A DNA stretch of 64,000 nt from Cytophagales bacterium (GTDB taxonomy: Bacteria; Bacteroidota; Bacteroidia; Cytophagales; 172606-1), in assembly GCA_030446715.1 (NCBI GenBank), contig JAUJMU010000003.1:62001-126000 (forward strand). The letters run 5' to 3'. The notes below the pieces were generated by a model that saw only the letters and a program-made list of their open reading frames with translations, made no database searches and was not told the origin of the DNA. Of this stretch, positions 8,946 through 18,335 are shown in pieces; the stretch's first letter is position 1; each line of letters starts with the position of its first letter. Made by a program: the position numbers and the translations under genes.

Positions 8946-9440
8946 TCAGGCTTTTTCGCCAGTGGTCCATCCTTTGCGTTGTACCGGCTGACGGGGAGGC
9001 CCTGCCACCAGCCGGTCAGCGACTGCCCCCGCCGCAAAAGCGTAGATGCCCTTGTGTACCAGATCGATCACCTGCTCATCGCGTGGCCATGTCCAGGGAG
9101 GTGCACCTGCGCCGGTTGCATTCTCCAGAGTCTGGTCGTTGAGCAGGCGCAGGTTCATAAACATAAATGATCCTACCGGGCCCCGCAGGCCTTTGGCAGC
9201 CATCCATCCGCGGGCCATGCCCAGCAGAATGCCCTGGCCCCAGTGCATGGTCCGGTTCAATCCCAGCCGCTGCTGGTCAGGCCTGTGCGGGAGCCCGGGC
9301 AGCCGCTCCAGCGTATGGGCGGGTACGTACGAGTCGGGCCGCCCGGTAATCACCTGCTCCACCTTTTCGGCCAGTGTCATTGCCGCTACCCCGGCAAGTC
9401 CGGCCAGCAGTCCGTTTACCAATACCTTGCTTGTCATCAT
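8946..9440 (-). CDS. Conserved membrane protein of unknown function
   Basis: A 164-residue protein starting MMTSKVLVNGLLAGLAGVAAMTLAEKVEQ, a first hydrophobic helix with a small-residue-rich face. Further hydrophobic stretches lie around 66-80 (HWGQGILLGMARGWMAA), 84-95 and 131-145 (GIYAFAAGAVADRLVA). There is no catalytic motif I recognise. The glycine-rich first helix and short loops resemble small DUF1440-like or YagU-like integral membrane proteins, but I would not assign it there with confidence. It lies between the Gre-like factor and the SemiSWEET gene on the same strand, with gaps of about 190 and 160 bp, so it is probably transcribed separately. Confidence 0.6.
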   Translation of the reverse strand: MMTSKVLVNGLLAGLAGVAAMTLAEKVEQVITGRPDSYVPAHTLERLPGLPHRPDQQRLGLNRTMHWGQGILLGMARGWMAAKGLRGPVGSFMFMNLRLLNDQTLENATGAGAPPWTWPRDEQVIDLVHKGIYAFAAGAVADRLVAGPPRQPVQRKGWTTGEKA

Positions 9441-9601
9441 GTTTCTTCCTCCAGTTTATTTATCCCGTCCTTTCGTCAGAACGGCAATTGCGAACAAATT
9501 ACCAGGCAGCCGGTCAGACCAAAGCCGGTGCCTGGCATTTCCCCGCCGGTAAAGCAGGCAGCTGCCTCCGGCCTGTTCCTTTCTCACCGGTTGCCCCGGT
9601 T

Positions 9602-9883
9602 TTAGCCGGCAGAAGCAGCAGGATCATTATTGCGGAAATAGAATTTGAAAAACAGCAGTGTAAGGGCCAGTAAAAGTGTAAACAGATTGGCCAGAATGAT
9701 GGGCAGATCCTTGTTGATAAATCCGTATATCAGCCAAAGAAGCACTCCGAGGCTGAAGAGCGAAAACATTTTCAAAGATAAGTCCTCCGCCGAACGCGAT
9801 TTCCAGGTCTTTATTACCTGAGGAATGAGTGAAGTAGTGGTTAGGCCTCCCGCAACGATTCCTATGATCTCAATGCCATCCAT
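9602..9883 (-). CDS. SemiSWEET-type sugar transporter (PQ-loop, single triple-helix bundle)
   Basis: A 93-residue protein with three transmembrane helices (about 5-25, 38-56, 62-84). The PQ-loop signature SLIPQVIKTWKSRSAEDLS sits at the end of helix 1. Bacterial SemiSWEETs are half-size SWEET proteins that dimerise and facilitate sugar diffusion across the inner membrane. The start at 9883 (MDGIEIIGIVAGG) matches the family. An open extension of 20 codons upstream does not. The gene is monocistronic and complete. Confidence 0.85.
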   Translation of the reverse strand: MDGIEIIGIVAGGLTTTSLIPQVIKTWKSRSAEDLSLKMFSLFSLGVLLWLIYGFINKDLPIILANLFTLLLALTLLFFKFYFRNNDPAASAG

Positions 9884-10093
9884 ATCAAAAAATAAACCGG
9901 TAAAGTAGTGATTCACTTCTCCCGCATGTCTCCGGGAGAGCATTCTTTACACGGAGGAACCTCCGGTGGGGGTTTCTTCGGGAGCAGACTTAGTGAAAAG
10001 ACTTTATTTGTGCCCCTCTGCCCGAACCTTCGGCCCTAAATGGAGTAAGGGCAAATACTTAAAGCATGAAGTACTCAACCAAAAATCAGAACT

Positions 10094-10489
10094 ATGCGAT
10101 TTTTAAGCACGAAGAGCCATGGGGTGATGGATTACCTGATGGGAATTGTATTGATTGCCGCTCCCTGGCTGCTGGGATTTGCCGAAGGAGGAGCCGAAAC
10201 CTGGGTGCCAGTGGCAATCGGCGTAGCCATGCTGGGCCTGAGTATGCTGACGAATTACGAAATGGGGATAATCAAAACCGTGCCAATGCCCCTGCACCTG
10301 ACCATTGACCTGATGTCTGGCCTGCTGCTGGCAGCTTCGCCCTGGCTGTTCGGCTTTGCTGACCGGGTATACCTGCCGCACCTGATCCTGGGTATTGCCG
10401 AAATTGGCGCATCCCTGATCACGCAGAAAACGCCGGCCTTTTCCAATGACAGGGACCGCGCTACCAGTACCGGCCGCGCCGCCATTTAA
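10094..10489 (+). CDS. SPW-repeat membrane protein
   Basis: A 131-residue integral membrane protein with two copies of the SPW repeat. Each copy places a Pro-Trp motif in a membrane helix: IAAPWLLGFAEG (about 21-32) and LAASPWLFGFADR (about 79-91). Each is followed by a second helix, giving four transmembrane segments. The role of the family is unknown. The start MRFLSTKSHGVMDYLMG puts the first helix near residue 15, as expected. A polar tail (about 110-131) is predicted to be cytoplasmic. A strong hairpin follows 17 bp after the stop. Confidence 0.8.
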   Translation: MRFLSTKSHGVMDYLMGIVLIAAPWLLGFAEGGAETWVPVAIGVAMLGLSMLTNYEMGIIKTVPMPLHLTIDLMSGLLLAASPWLFGFADRVYLPHLILGIAEIGASLITQKTPAFSNDRDRATSTGRAAI

Positions 10490-10505
10490 CGTACTGCATT
10501 CATAA

Positions 10506-10569
10506 AAATAAAGACTGGACAGAAAAGGAAAGGGGCATTCCGCTCTCTTCTTCTGTCCAGTCTTTATTT
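10506..10569. terminator. Strong inverted-repeat terminator
   Basis: A perfect 19-bp inverted repeat (10506-10524 against 10551-10569), with arms built around AAAGACTGGACAGAA and its complement and a 26-nt loop. The arms are A/T-rich at the outside, giving a U-tract in either direction. It sits downstream of the SPW gene. Confidence 0.75.
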
Positions 10570-10723
10570 AAAGTTACTGCGTAAGGGTAAAACCAAAAGC
10601 CGGCTTCCTGACTACCAGCCCATATTACCCAAGGCTGACGGCGAGGGGGTTCCCCGATTCAGGCGAAAGTTCACACCCTGCCGGAAAGGGGAGAGGGCAC
10701 GCAAAACGGTGGTTACATTAAAA

Positions 10724-13087
10724 TCATTCGGATCGGATGGTAATAACAGGATTTACCTGACTTGTCCTTAAGCCGTGATAAAGTGTAATCAGCAACGCCA
10801 GCAGGAAAGCAATACCAGCCGCGATTGCCAGGGACGATCCGAAGGAAGGAATGCGGTAAGCGAAGGACTCCAGCCAGCGCCGGCCCAGGTACCAGGCCAG
10901 GGGTAAAGCCAGCAGGATACCCGGCAGTACCCGCAGCAGAAACCCCCGGAGCAGCAGGAAGACAATACTGCCCGTAGTAGCACCAAGCACTTTACGAATG
11001 CCAATTTCTTTGGTTCGCCTCCGGCCGGAGAGAGACGCCATGCCCAGCAGACCCAGGCACGCAACGCCGATGGTTATGGTAGCCCCCCAGTGGAACAGGG
11101 CTCCTGCCCGCTGTTCCTGCCCGTACTGCCCGGCGAGGTGATCTTCCAGCGAGTGGTACTCAAAAGGGTAGTCCGGCAGCAGTTCATGCCAGATTGGTTG
11201 CAGCTGAGCAAGTGAAGCTGACAGCCCTCCGGCTCCTGTTTTCAGCAAAAGCTTTTCCGGGGAACGCTGCTGGTACATAATAATCAAAGGTGATACCGGC
11301 TGGTGTAAAGAAGCAAAATGAAAATCCCTGACCACCCCAATCACTTTTCCCCGGCGGCCGAAGAATTCAATCTGTTTGCCCAGTGGTTCTTTCCAGCCCA
11401 TCCAGCGCACAAAAGCATCATTCACCAGGTAAGCTCCTGCAAGGTCAGCGGGGCGGTCATGAGCGAAGTTTCTGCCCGTGCGCAGGTTGATCTCCAGAAG
11501 GGGCAGGTAACCGGCATCACAGGAGAAGTTGGTGACTGCTTTTTCCTCCATCCGGCCATCCTGCTCCACCAGGAAGAGATCCTTGTTAAGGAAACTGCCG
11601 GGTTCCCCGCCGGTATCGCACAAGCTTACGGCCTCAGTAAGGCTGCTACCCGTCAGCCGCTGCGTAAAGGCTTGCACCCGCTGTTTAACGGCTTCCGTCC
11701 CTGGCAGGGGAATGACTACTACCCTTGCCGGCTGCAGGCCCAGATCCCGCTGCTGCAAAAACCTGAGTTGGCTGGTTACAATCAGGGTCCCGCTCATCAG
11801 GGTCACGGTGGCCATAAACTGGAATACGACCAGCAGGGTGCCGATCCCCTGTCTGGACTGTAAAGGGTTGCCTTTGAGCACCTTTACGGGGTCTGACTGG
11901 TTCAGGTGGAAGGCCTGGTAGCCACTGAGGAGGACGGCAAGGGCCAGGAGCAGAGCGAAAAGTACGCCCAGCGAGGGGCTGAACAGGAGTGTTGTAAAGG
12001 TGAAGCCTTTGCCGGCCAGTTGGTTGAAGAAGGGTAGCAGCAGCAGACTCAGCAGTCCGGCCAGCAGTAGGGCTCCCAGCAACAGCAACCCCGTTTCTCC
12101 TGCTGCCTGCAAACGAATCTGCCGGCGGGTAGCACCCAGGACTTTTCGTAGCCCTGCTTCCCGGCTGCGACCAAGGGACTGGGCCAGCGACAAGTTGGCC
12201 GCATTGATGCCCGCTACGGCCAGCAACAGAACTGCCAGCACGGAAAACAGGCAGAGATAGGTTTTATTGCCTTTGGGTTGGTCGTAAAGGCGTCCGGGAA
12301 GGAAATGCACCTGGGCGAGTGGCTCAAGGGAGTAGGAAGCTTTCAGGTTGGTGGCATCCTCGTCATAGGAGTCAAACAAAGGTTCCTCAGCAAACTTAGC
12401 TAACTTCTTTTCCAGGGCCTGGGCACTTGCTCCCGGTTTAAGCAATAAAAAGGTGTAACTCCACTCGTCCATTTCTGACTGAGGATCTTCCAGCGAGAGC
12501 AGGGCTTCTACATACAGGTCAGACTGGGCAGGCACGTCCTGCATCAGCCCGGTTATCTGGTAAGGCTGGTTGTCCACCTGAAGCGTTTTGCCCAAGGGCG
12601 CTTCCTTGCCGAAATACTTACGGGCAAATGACTGACTAACAACCATGCTGCCGGGCTGGGCAAGGACCGTTAAGGGATTTCCCGCCACGAGTGGATAGGT
12701 GAATAAAGAAAATACGGAGGCATCGGCCGCGTAGACGTGTGCTTCCTTAAAGCGTTTGCTCCGGTAGTGTACGGCTTTTTTGTGGTAGCCGGGCAGAATC
12801 CGCACGTAGTTCTCTACTTCCGGATAAGCTTCCTGCACCCGGGGCGCCACCACAAACAGGGAAAAAGCCACGTGGTCATCCGTATCCGGAGTTACAACCC
12901 GGGTGGTGAGCCGGAAGATCCGGTCCGCTTGCTGGTGGTAGCGGTCAAACGCCCACTCATCGCCCACGTAGCGCAATAGCAGCAGGCTGGTGGTAATACT
13001 GGCAGCCAGACCCAGTAATTGAATAAGCGTATAGAGCCGGTTTTGCTTCAGAAGCCTAACGGCAAGGCGGAGATGATGACGGAGCAT
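10724..13087 (-). CDS. MacB/FtsX-type ABC transporter permease
   Basis: A permease of about 787 residues with the double MacB_PCD-FtsX layout common in Bacteroidota. The ATG at 13087 (MLRHHLRLAVRLLKQNRLYT) begins the usual cytoplasmic amphipathic stretch before helix 1 and lies 4 bp after the stop of the upstream STN gene. An open extension upstream overlaps that gene and was rejected. Helix 1 (about 20-36) is followed by a large periplasmic domain. The first FtsX block has LSLAQSLGRSREAGLRKVLGATRRQIRLQ, split here by its helices, and a second periplasmic domain and FtsX block carry RRTKEIGIRKVLGATTGSI. No ATPase gene is adjacent, so it must use one encoded elsewhere. Its place as last gene of an ECF/FecR operon suggests export or envelope remodelling under that sigma factor. 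Confidence 0.85.
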   Translation of the reverse strand: MLRHHLRLAVRLLKQNRLYTLIQLLGLAASITTSLLLLRYVGDEWAFDRYHQQADRIFRLTTRVVTPDTDDHVAFSLFVVAPRVQEAYPEVENYVRILPGYHKKAVHYRSKRFKEAHVYAADASVFSLFTYPLVAGNPLTVLAQPGSMVVSQSFARKYFGKEAPLGKTLQVDNQPYQITGLMQDVPAQSDLYVEALLSLEDPQSEMDEWSYTFLLLKPGASAQALEKKLAKFAEEPLFDSYDEDATNLKASYSLEPLAQVHFLPGRLYDQPKGNKTYLCLFSVLAVLLLAVAGINAANLSLAQSLGRSREAGLRKVLGATRRQIRLQAAGETGLLLLGALLLAGLLSLLLLPFFNQLAGKGFTFTTLLFSPSLGVLFALLLALAVLLSGYQAFHLNQSDPVKVLKGNPLQSRQGIGTLLVVFQFMATVTLMSGTLIVTSQLRFLQQRDLGLQPARVVVIPLPGTEAVKQRVQAFTQRLTGSSLTEAVSLCDTGGEPGSFLNKDLFLVEQDGRMEEKAVTNFSCDAGYLPLLEINLRTGRNFAHDRPADLAGAYLVNDAFVRWMGWKEPLGKQIEFFGRRGKVIGVVRDFHFASLHQPVSPLIIMYQQRSPEKLLLKTGAGGLSASLAQLQPIWHELLPDYPFEYHSLEDHLAGQYGQEQRAGALFHWGATITIGVACLGLLGMASLSGRRRTKEIGIRKVLGATTGSIVFLLLRGFLLRVLPGILLALPLAWYLGRRWLESFAYRIPSFGSSLAIAAGIAFLLALLITLYHGLRTSQVNPVITIRSE

Positions 13088-13091
13088 AGGA

Positions 13092-16000
13092 TTATTTTTT
13101 TCGGCTGGTTTGCCGGAGTTTCTTGCGAACGGCTGGGGGTAAATCCTGCCCAAACTGATCCTCCAGGGTGCTTTCTTTTTCCAGGTCCCGGCTGATCTGA
13201 CTCTCCAGGGGAAGGAGTTGGTTGCAGGTATTCCAGAACTGAGGATCGTATTCTTCATCCTGCCAGGCCACCGGCACCCGCCCGTTCATTTCCTCGTTTT
13301 TGGGAATGGGTTGCACCGCATCCGTTATTACCTCATTTACCAGCAGGTCCATGCGGCGGTGCTGCCCCGGAGAAGGGAGTGGCAAGCCACTTTTTTGATG
13401 AAACCGTTGATGTTCGTACGTCCACTGCAGGTACTGCGGGTACCACTTGCCCTTATATTCCCGGAACTCATTGATTACCCGGTTTAGCGTAGCGGCCGTA
13501 AAAGTAGAGTCTGAATCCTTCTGCTCCGTGCCACTGATGAAGGCAGCGGCGGGTTGGCTTTCCAGTACGTACCTGACAATGGCGAAGCTTTCTGTCCCGA
13601 TCCAGATGGTCACCTGATAGCGGGGGTTAGCCGCCGTGACTACGTGCACGGGTGTACCATTCCAAAGCTCATCCGGCAGAAGTTCATAGTGTGCGTGGCG
13701 CCGGTTCCTGAGGAAACCCTCCCGGTACTTGACCGCATTGTGTTCCAGGGTTGCCGACAGGTGATTCACCCACTGGTTGGGGCCAGCACCAGGTTGGTAC
13801 CGGATGCCCCGTGCCTTGAGTAGTTTTACTTTTTCGCTGATAAAGCGTCCTTTGGGTTTCTGGTAGCCTTTCTCGTCATAAAGGAAGGCGGCTGCTTCCG
13901 ACAGCGACACAAAACTACCCGCTTCCTTAAGGGTTTCCCGGTAGAAAAGGTGCAGGTTGCAGGGTTCTGAAGGATAATTGAACTCAATACGTGCTACCGC
14001 CGAATCGACCAGTTGGGCAGCCGTAAGTGGTGCCCCCCGTATGGTTATTTCGGCTAGTTGCACCGTGTCCTGGTGCAGGGCAAAGAGGCTCTCTTTCTGC
14101 TTGACAACAGGAGCTGCCGGAGCCGAATAATTGCGGTAGCCTAAGCGGGAAATGACCAGTGTGTCAGCAGCCAGCGTATCCGGGAAATGAAAGCTGAACT
14201 TTCCGCCCTCATTGGCTATGGTTCCCGCTGCTCCCCGTTGTAACCGGATAGCGGCAAATGGGATAGGGTTTCCGGTGGCTTGCTCCACTACTCTTCCCCG
14301 GACGGTAAGATAACCGGAGGATTTGCTGGCTTTCAGTACAATCTGACTGACTACCCACTCATAGGTAATCTCCGTCCGGGACAAAAGGGTGTCCAGTACC
14401 TTTCGCAGGGGCTGTTCCCGCAGTTCAAGGGTCACCTGCTGCGTAAAGGCGGCTGACTGCCCGAACCAGGCGAAGGGAATCTGGTACCGGCGCTGCAAGT
14501 CGTCCAGCACCTGGGCTATGGGCTGGTGTTGGCAGTTGACCGATACCCGTTGGTCAAGCAACGATGGCTGAGCCACGGCCCCCGGAATTGCCAGCCAGAG
14601 ATACGCCTTCAGGCAACTGAGCAGGAGGAGTACAGGGCTACGCTTCATTTTTGCCTGGGTTTTCTTTTTTTCGGGAGATCGGTAGTGCTGCTTTGGGTGA
14701 ACATGCTTTTCCAGCGGCTGCTGCTGCTGGAGCAATTCAGTAAGGGCTGGGTCAAGGGGGTTATCCGCAATGATGTTGTAATGCTGCCAGAAATCAGGAT
14801 GATAAGGCCGGATTTGTGCCGGCATGGGTACCCTGGGGTTCATGGAAGCACCGGCAGGTTTTTTGGTTTCTGCTTCGGGGTTGCCGGTTTTGACATCATT
14901 CACCAGTAATTCGCTGAAGAAGGTATTGTCCTCCAGCTCTCTGTCTGACTGGGGATCAACGATCCGGGTCATCCAGTGCGCCCGGAGGTAACTCAGGTAC
15001 ATCTTGTTGTTGATTCTTCTGAAACGCAGCGAATTATCCACACTGGTCAACCGTCCGCGGGAGGGGCGCCTGCCCGGAGGCTTACCTTCATCAAGCGACT
15101 GAATGGCACTTCCTTCGCCTTTCAAGTCAATTCTGGCAATGGCATAGTCGTCGTAACTGATGTACATTTCGCAGGTAGCCGGGCTGCCGGGCATGGCAAC
15201 CGCAATCACGTGGAAGTGTTCGCCATCCTCCACTACGGTTTTCAGGACTTTATACTCCAGCTGATTGGGAAACTCCAACACCGGCGGGAAGGCATCGTAA
15301 TTGCCCATGGAACTGTTGTATTTCACAAAATTCTGGATCAGCAGCCGGTTCAGCTTGTTCCAGGTATCTTCCGTGTAGGCGCTCCTCCTGATTTCGTTGA
15401 TAAATACTTTTTCAGTCCGCTTTGCTTTTGTGTCATACGTATACCCTTTATCGTGGATACTGACAGCCGCTTCCACCAGGGAGGCAAAGGCCCTCTGGTC
15501 GTTTGCCGGTCGCCTGATTTGCCACTCCCGGTAAAAGCCTTCCATGAGGCAGGGCCCGGTGGGGTAATTCTCTTCAATCCGGGCAACCGCCTGCTGCACA
15601 ATCTCTTTGGCAGTAAGGGGTTTATCCGCTACAACTACTTCGGCTAAAACAACCGTAGCCGGGGAAAGCAACACGGTTATGGCAGACTCTCCGGCAAGCA
15701 TTCGGGCTGTCTCCCGGTAAGGCGTGTAACCGACAAAGGAAACCAGCAGCGTGTCCTGCGCATACGCCTCCGGCACATGAAAGGTGAACTCGCCGGTCTG
15801 ATTGGTTAAGGTTCCCATTGGTTTTCCCTGCAGGCTCACGGAGGCGTAGGCTAACTTCTGCCCGGTCTGCTTGTCCTGTACCGTTCCCCGGATGGTCAGG
15901 TAAGGTGAAAGGCCCTCTTTCAGTATAACTTGCCGGCCGATTACCTGGTAACTCATGCGCATGCCTTTCAGAAGCTCAGCTAAGGTTTCCCGTAAGGGTT

Positions 16001-16214
16001 GGTCGTGCACGTGGAGGCTTACTTTTTTACTTCCGCCTGGTTGATTGAAATAGGAAAAGGATACCTGATAAGCTGTTTCTGCTTTCCGGAGGGCTTCAGC
16101 CAGGGGTTCTTCATTTATGTGAAGGGTAGCCCTTTTATCCAGTACGGAAGATTGGGCCAGGAGCGGCTGGCTGAGCAGGAACAGGAAGAAGGGAAATGCC
16201 GGAAGGATTTTCAT
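13092..16214 (-). CDS. Double STN/carboxypeptidase-regulatory-like secreted protein (two tandem paralogous genes merged into one frame)
   Basis: The 1040-residue frame contains two complete paralogues. Module 1 (1-522) has a signal peptide (MKILPAFPFFLFLLSQPLLAQ), an STN domain (about 27-98), a carboxypeptidase-D-regulatory-like beta domain (YLTIRGTVQDKQTGQKLAYA, about 105-190), and a C-terminal region starting AEVVVADKPLTAKEIVQQAV with a GFYRE motif. Module 2 begins at internal Met523 (ATG at 14648) with its own signal peptide (MKRSPVLLLLSCLKAYLWL then IPGAVAQ) and repeats the order STN, YLTVRGRVVEQATGNPIPFA, LTAAQLVDSAVARIE, LFYRE. A signal peptide in the middle of a protein is not sensible, so two separate proteins are likely. 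Neither module has a TonB-receptor barrel, although STN domains normally pass signals from receptors to FecR. Confidence 0.85.
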   Translation of the reverse strand: MKILPAFPFFLFLLSQPLLAQSSVLDKRATLHINEEPLAEALRKAETAYQVSFSYFNQPGGSKKVSLHVHDQPLRETLAELLKGMRMSYQVIGRQVILKEGLSPYLTIRGTVQDKQTGQKLAYASVSLQGKPMGTLTNQTGEFTFHVPEAYAQDTLLVSFVGYTPYRETARMLAGESAITVLLSPATVVLAEVVVADKPLTAKEIVQQAVARIEENYPTGPCLMEGFYREWQIRRPANDQRAFASLVEAAVSIHDKGYTYDTKAKRTEKVFINEIRRSAYTEDTWNKLNRLLIQNFVKYNSSMGNYDAFPPVLEFPNQLEYKVLKTVVEDGEHFHVIAVAMPGSPATCEMYISYDDYAIARIDLKGEGSAIQSLDEGKPPGRRPSRGRLTSVDNSLRFRRINNKMYLSYLRAHWMTRIVDPQSDRELEDNTFFSELLVNDVKTGNPEAETKKPAGASMNPRVPMPAQIRPYHPDFWQHYNIIADNPLDPALTELLQQQQPLEKHVHPKQHYRSPEKKKTQAKMKRSPVLLLLSCLKAYLWLAIPGAVAQPSLLDQRVSVNCQHQPIAQVLDDLQRRYQIPFAWFGQSAAFTQQVTLELREQPLRKVLDTLLSRTEITYEWVVSQIVLKASKSSGYLTVRGRVVEQATGNPIPFAAIRLQRGAAGTIANEGGKFSFHFPDTLAADTLVISRLGYRNYSAPAAPVVKQKESLFALHQDTVQLAEITIRGAPLTAAQLVDSAVARIEFNYPSEPCNLHLFYRETLKEAGSFVSLSEAAAFLYDEKGYQKPKGRFISEKVKLLKARGIRYQPGAGPNQWVNHLSATLEHNAVKYREGFLRNRRHAHYELLPDELWNGTPVHVVTAANPRYQVTIWIGTESFAIVRYVLESQPAAAFISGTEQKDSDSTFTAATLNRVINEFREYKGKWYPQYLQWTYEHQRFHQKSGLPLPSPGQHRRMDLLVNEVITDAVQPIPKNEEMNGRVPVAWQDEEYDPQFWNTCNQLLPLESQISRDLEKESTLEDQFGQDLPPAVRKKLRQTSRKK
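14641..14680 (-). other. Junction of the two STN genes: A7 run and ATGA overlap
   Basis: On the coding strand a run of seven A (complement of 14665-14671) lies 16 nt before the internal ATG at 14648. Removing one A would make module 1 end KRKPRQK with a TGA that overlaps the module-2 start as ATGA, the normal layout for coupled genes. With seven A the stop is bypassed and the frames fuse. Confidence 0.65.
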
Positions 16215-16253
16215 AACGAAGGAAAATATGGTCGGAACCGGGAATGGCCGGTA

Positions 16254-17246
16254 CTACTGGCAGCCCGTGCCGGAAAGCAAATACGCTGAGCCCCGTTGGC
16301 GGTAAGTAATATTCTTGCCGTAGGTAAAGACCCGGAGGATTTCTTCAAGACCGGGCTGCCGGAACGTACCCGTAAAGCGGCAGTGGAGCAACTGCTCATT
16401 GGTGGCCGTAATCGTTACGCCAAAGTACTGCTCAAGGGTGGGTAGCACTTGCCGGAGCGGCATGTTCCGGAAAGTAAGTATCCTTGTTTTCCAGGCCAGA
16501 AAGTTAGGATCAGGATTAACGGCCTTTTGAATGCGTTTTGCCGGTTTGCTCAGGATGCCCTGCTCACCGGGGGTAAGGGTGACGGCTTGTCTGGTTTGTT
16601 CATCCGAAAAAGCAACTTTACCGGTTACCACGGTTACGGCCACGGCTTTTTCCCCGGTGTACCCTCTGACGGAGAAAGACGTACCCAGTACCCGGATGAT
16701 GGACTGCTGGCTGTGAATCAGAAAAGGCTTCCCGGCGTCTCTGGCAACTTCAAAAAAGGCTTCTCCCTCCAGGTACACCTCCCGCTGCCGGCCCGTAAAG
16801 TGCTCAGGGTACTGTAGCTTGCTGTTTGCATTCAGCCAGACCGCCGTGCCATCCGCCAGCAGTAACCGGCGCTGCTGACCGGCAGGCGTAGTATGGGCTA
16901 CCCAGGTTACGGCCGGTTGCTGAATTCTTTGGTAGGTATATACGCCCACTCCCAGCAGAAGCCCTGCCAGCAGCACGGCCGCAACGCGCCGTAGCCAGGT
17001 GAACAGACCTGACTGTTGAATAACGGGTTCCGGTACCAGCTCAGGCATGGGCTGGATGCGTTGCCAGGCCCGCTGCATGTCCGGCTCGTAGTTTTCCGGC
17101 CGGGCCCGTGAGGCTTCCCACAACAGCTGATAGCGAAGAAATTCCTGTTCATGTTCCGGGCTTTCCCTGCGCCAGGCTTCTACGGCTTGTTGTTCTTGTT
17201 TGCTGCACTCCCCGGCCAGGCAGGCGGCTAATAGTTCGTGGTCCAT
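16254..17246 (-). CDS. FecR-type anti-sigma factor
   Basis: About 330 residues. The N-terminal cytoplasmic anti-sigma part (1-85: LLAACLAGECSKQEQQAVEAW) precedes one transmembrane helix (about 91-109, VAAVLLAGLLLGVGVY). The periplasmic FecR domain follows (about 120-225: RRLLLADGTAVWLNANSKL and YLEGEAFFEVARD). The C-terminal DUF4974 has MPLRQVLPTLEQYFGVTI and CRFTGTFRQPGLEEILRVF. FecR proteins hold an ECF sigma factor and release it when an STN domain signals from the outer membrane. The start at 17246 (MDHELLAACLAG) matches the family; a 10-codon upstream extension is less likely. It lies 78 bp after the sigma gene and 39 bp before the STN gene, consistent with one operon. Confidence 0.9.
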   Translation of the reverse strand: MDHELLAACLAGECSKQEQQAVEAWRRESPEHEQEFLRYQLLWEASRARPENYEPDMQRAWQRIQPMPELVPEPVIQQSGLFTWLRRVAAVLLAGLLLGVGVYTYQRIQQPAVTWVAHTTPAGQQRRLLLADGTAVWLNANSKLQYPEHFTGRQREVYLEGEAFFEVARDAGKPFLIHSQQSIIRVLGTSFSVRGYTGEKAVAVTVVTGKVAFSDEQTRQAVTLTPGEQGILSKPAKRIQKAVNPDPNFLAWKTRILTFRNMPLRQVLPTLEQYFGVTITATNEQLLHCRFTGTFRQPGLEEILRVFTYGKNITYRQRGSAYLLSGTGCQ

Positions 17247-17324
17247 GTACTTTCCTGTCTTGTATAGGTAAGACAAGATCCGAAGACCGGAGGCCTAAAG
17301 GAGCAGAAAAAATATTTTTACTTT

Positions 17325-17912
17325 TTATCTGGAAAAGGGCAGCAGCAGTAGCAGGAATTTGTCCCAGTGCTGGTGGAGGTAGTGTCGCAGTTTTTGTAAA
17401 GCAATGCCCATCTGGGCTTTTACTGTCTTTTTGGATAACCCTAAGGACCGGGCAATCTCCTCGTAACTCATGCCCGCATTACGACTCAGGGTGAAAATGG
17501 TGCGGCAAGCAGGAGGGAGCCCTCTGATGCCTGCTTCCAGGAGCTTTTCGAGTTCCTCCAGCTCTAAGCTGGTATCAAAAGCTTCCGGCTGCTGGTCCAA
17601 CGCCCGAGCAGATTCAAACTGCTGGCGGGCAAACTGGCTTTTCAGGTAGTTCAGGCAGGCATTTTTGACTGCGGTGCAGAGGTAAGCCTGGAGCGAAAAC
17701 CTGATCTGCAAGGTTTCCCGCTGCTGCCACAAATTGGTAAGAATATCTGAGACCAGTTCTTCGGCTATTTCTCCTGTGTTTACGTAGCGCAGAGCCAGGT
17801 GGCAAAGCCCTTTATAGTACCGGTTAAATATAGCCTCAAGGGCCGCTGCCTCTCCGGCAGCCAACCTTTGCAGGAGCAACTGTTCATCAGCAGGGAGGGC
17901 AGAATCATCCAT
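17325..17912 (-). CDS. ECF RNA polymerase sigma-70 factor (Bacteroidota FecI-like)
   Basis: A 195-residue ECF sigma factor. Region 2 (about 25-95) shows LEAIFNRYYKGLCHLALRYV, EIAEELVSDILTNLWQQRETL and the AYLCTAVKNACLNYLKS stretch. Region 4 (about 125-185) shows LPPACRTIFTLSRNAGMSYE and EIARSLGLSKKTVKAQMGIA, a helix-turn-helix. It would redirect polymerase to its own operon and target genes when released by the adjacent FecR. The hydrophobic tail FLLLLLPFSR is common in this subfamily. It is the first gene of the operon. Confidence 0.92.
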   Translation of the reverse strand: MDDSALPADEQLLLQRLAAGEAAALEAIFNRYYKGLCHLALRYVNTGEIAEELVSDILTNLWQQRETLQIRFSLQAYLCTAVKNACLNYLKSQFARQQFESARALDQQPEAFDTSLELEELEKLLEAGIRGLPPACRTIFTLSRNAGMSYEEIARSLGLSKKTVKAQMGIALQKLRHYLHQHWDKFLLLLLPFSR

Positions 17913-18335
17913 ACCCCAAGAACGGCAAACAAGGAAAACCAGTATGATTTTCTGTCCGGCAGGAACTGCTGTATTGTAATGCCGGAAGCGTTAAAGCAGC
18001 AATCACTTCCTGCCTTGCAAACCGTAAAGGCATCCCTTGGTTCATATGCGGTCTTTGGTTTATATTATTCAGATAATCCGGCTATAATAATCAAGGTTAC
18101 AAAGCACTGGTATGGGGAAAATGTCCGCTGCAAAAAAAATCAGTCTGCAGAAGGGAAAGGCTGATACCGGCCGCCGGAAAATAACTTCTGCCCGGTAACT
18201 TACCAAAAAAATGGAAAAGCGGCTGCACTTCTTCAGCTTTGATGCATAATCCGGCACTACCGGATTCGCCCGTTTCATCTCATTTACGAAAAAATTTAAA
18301 TCTGCCAGCTCTTGTATACCTTGAATTTCTGTTTT

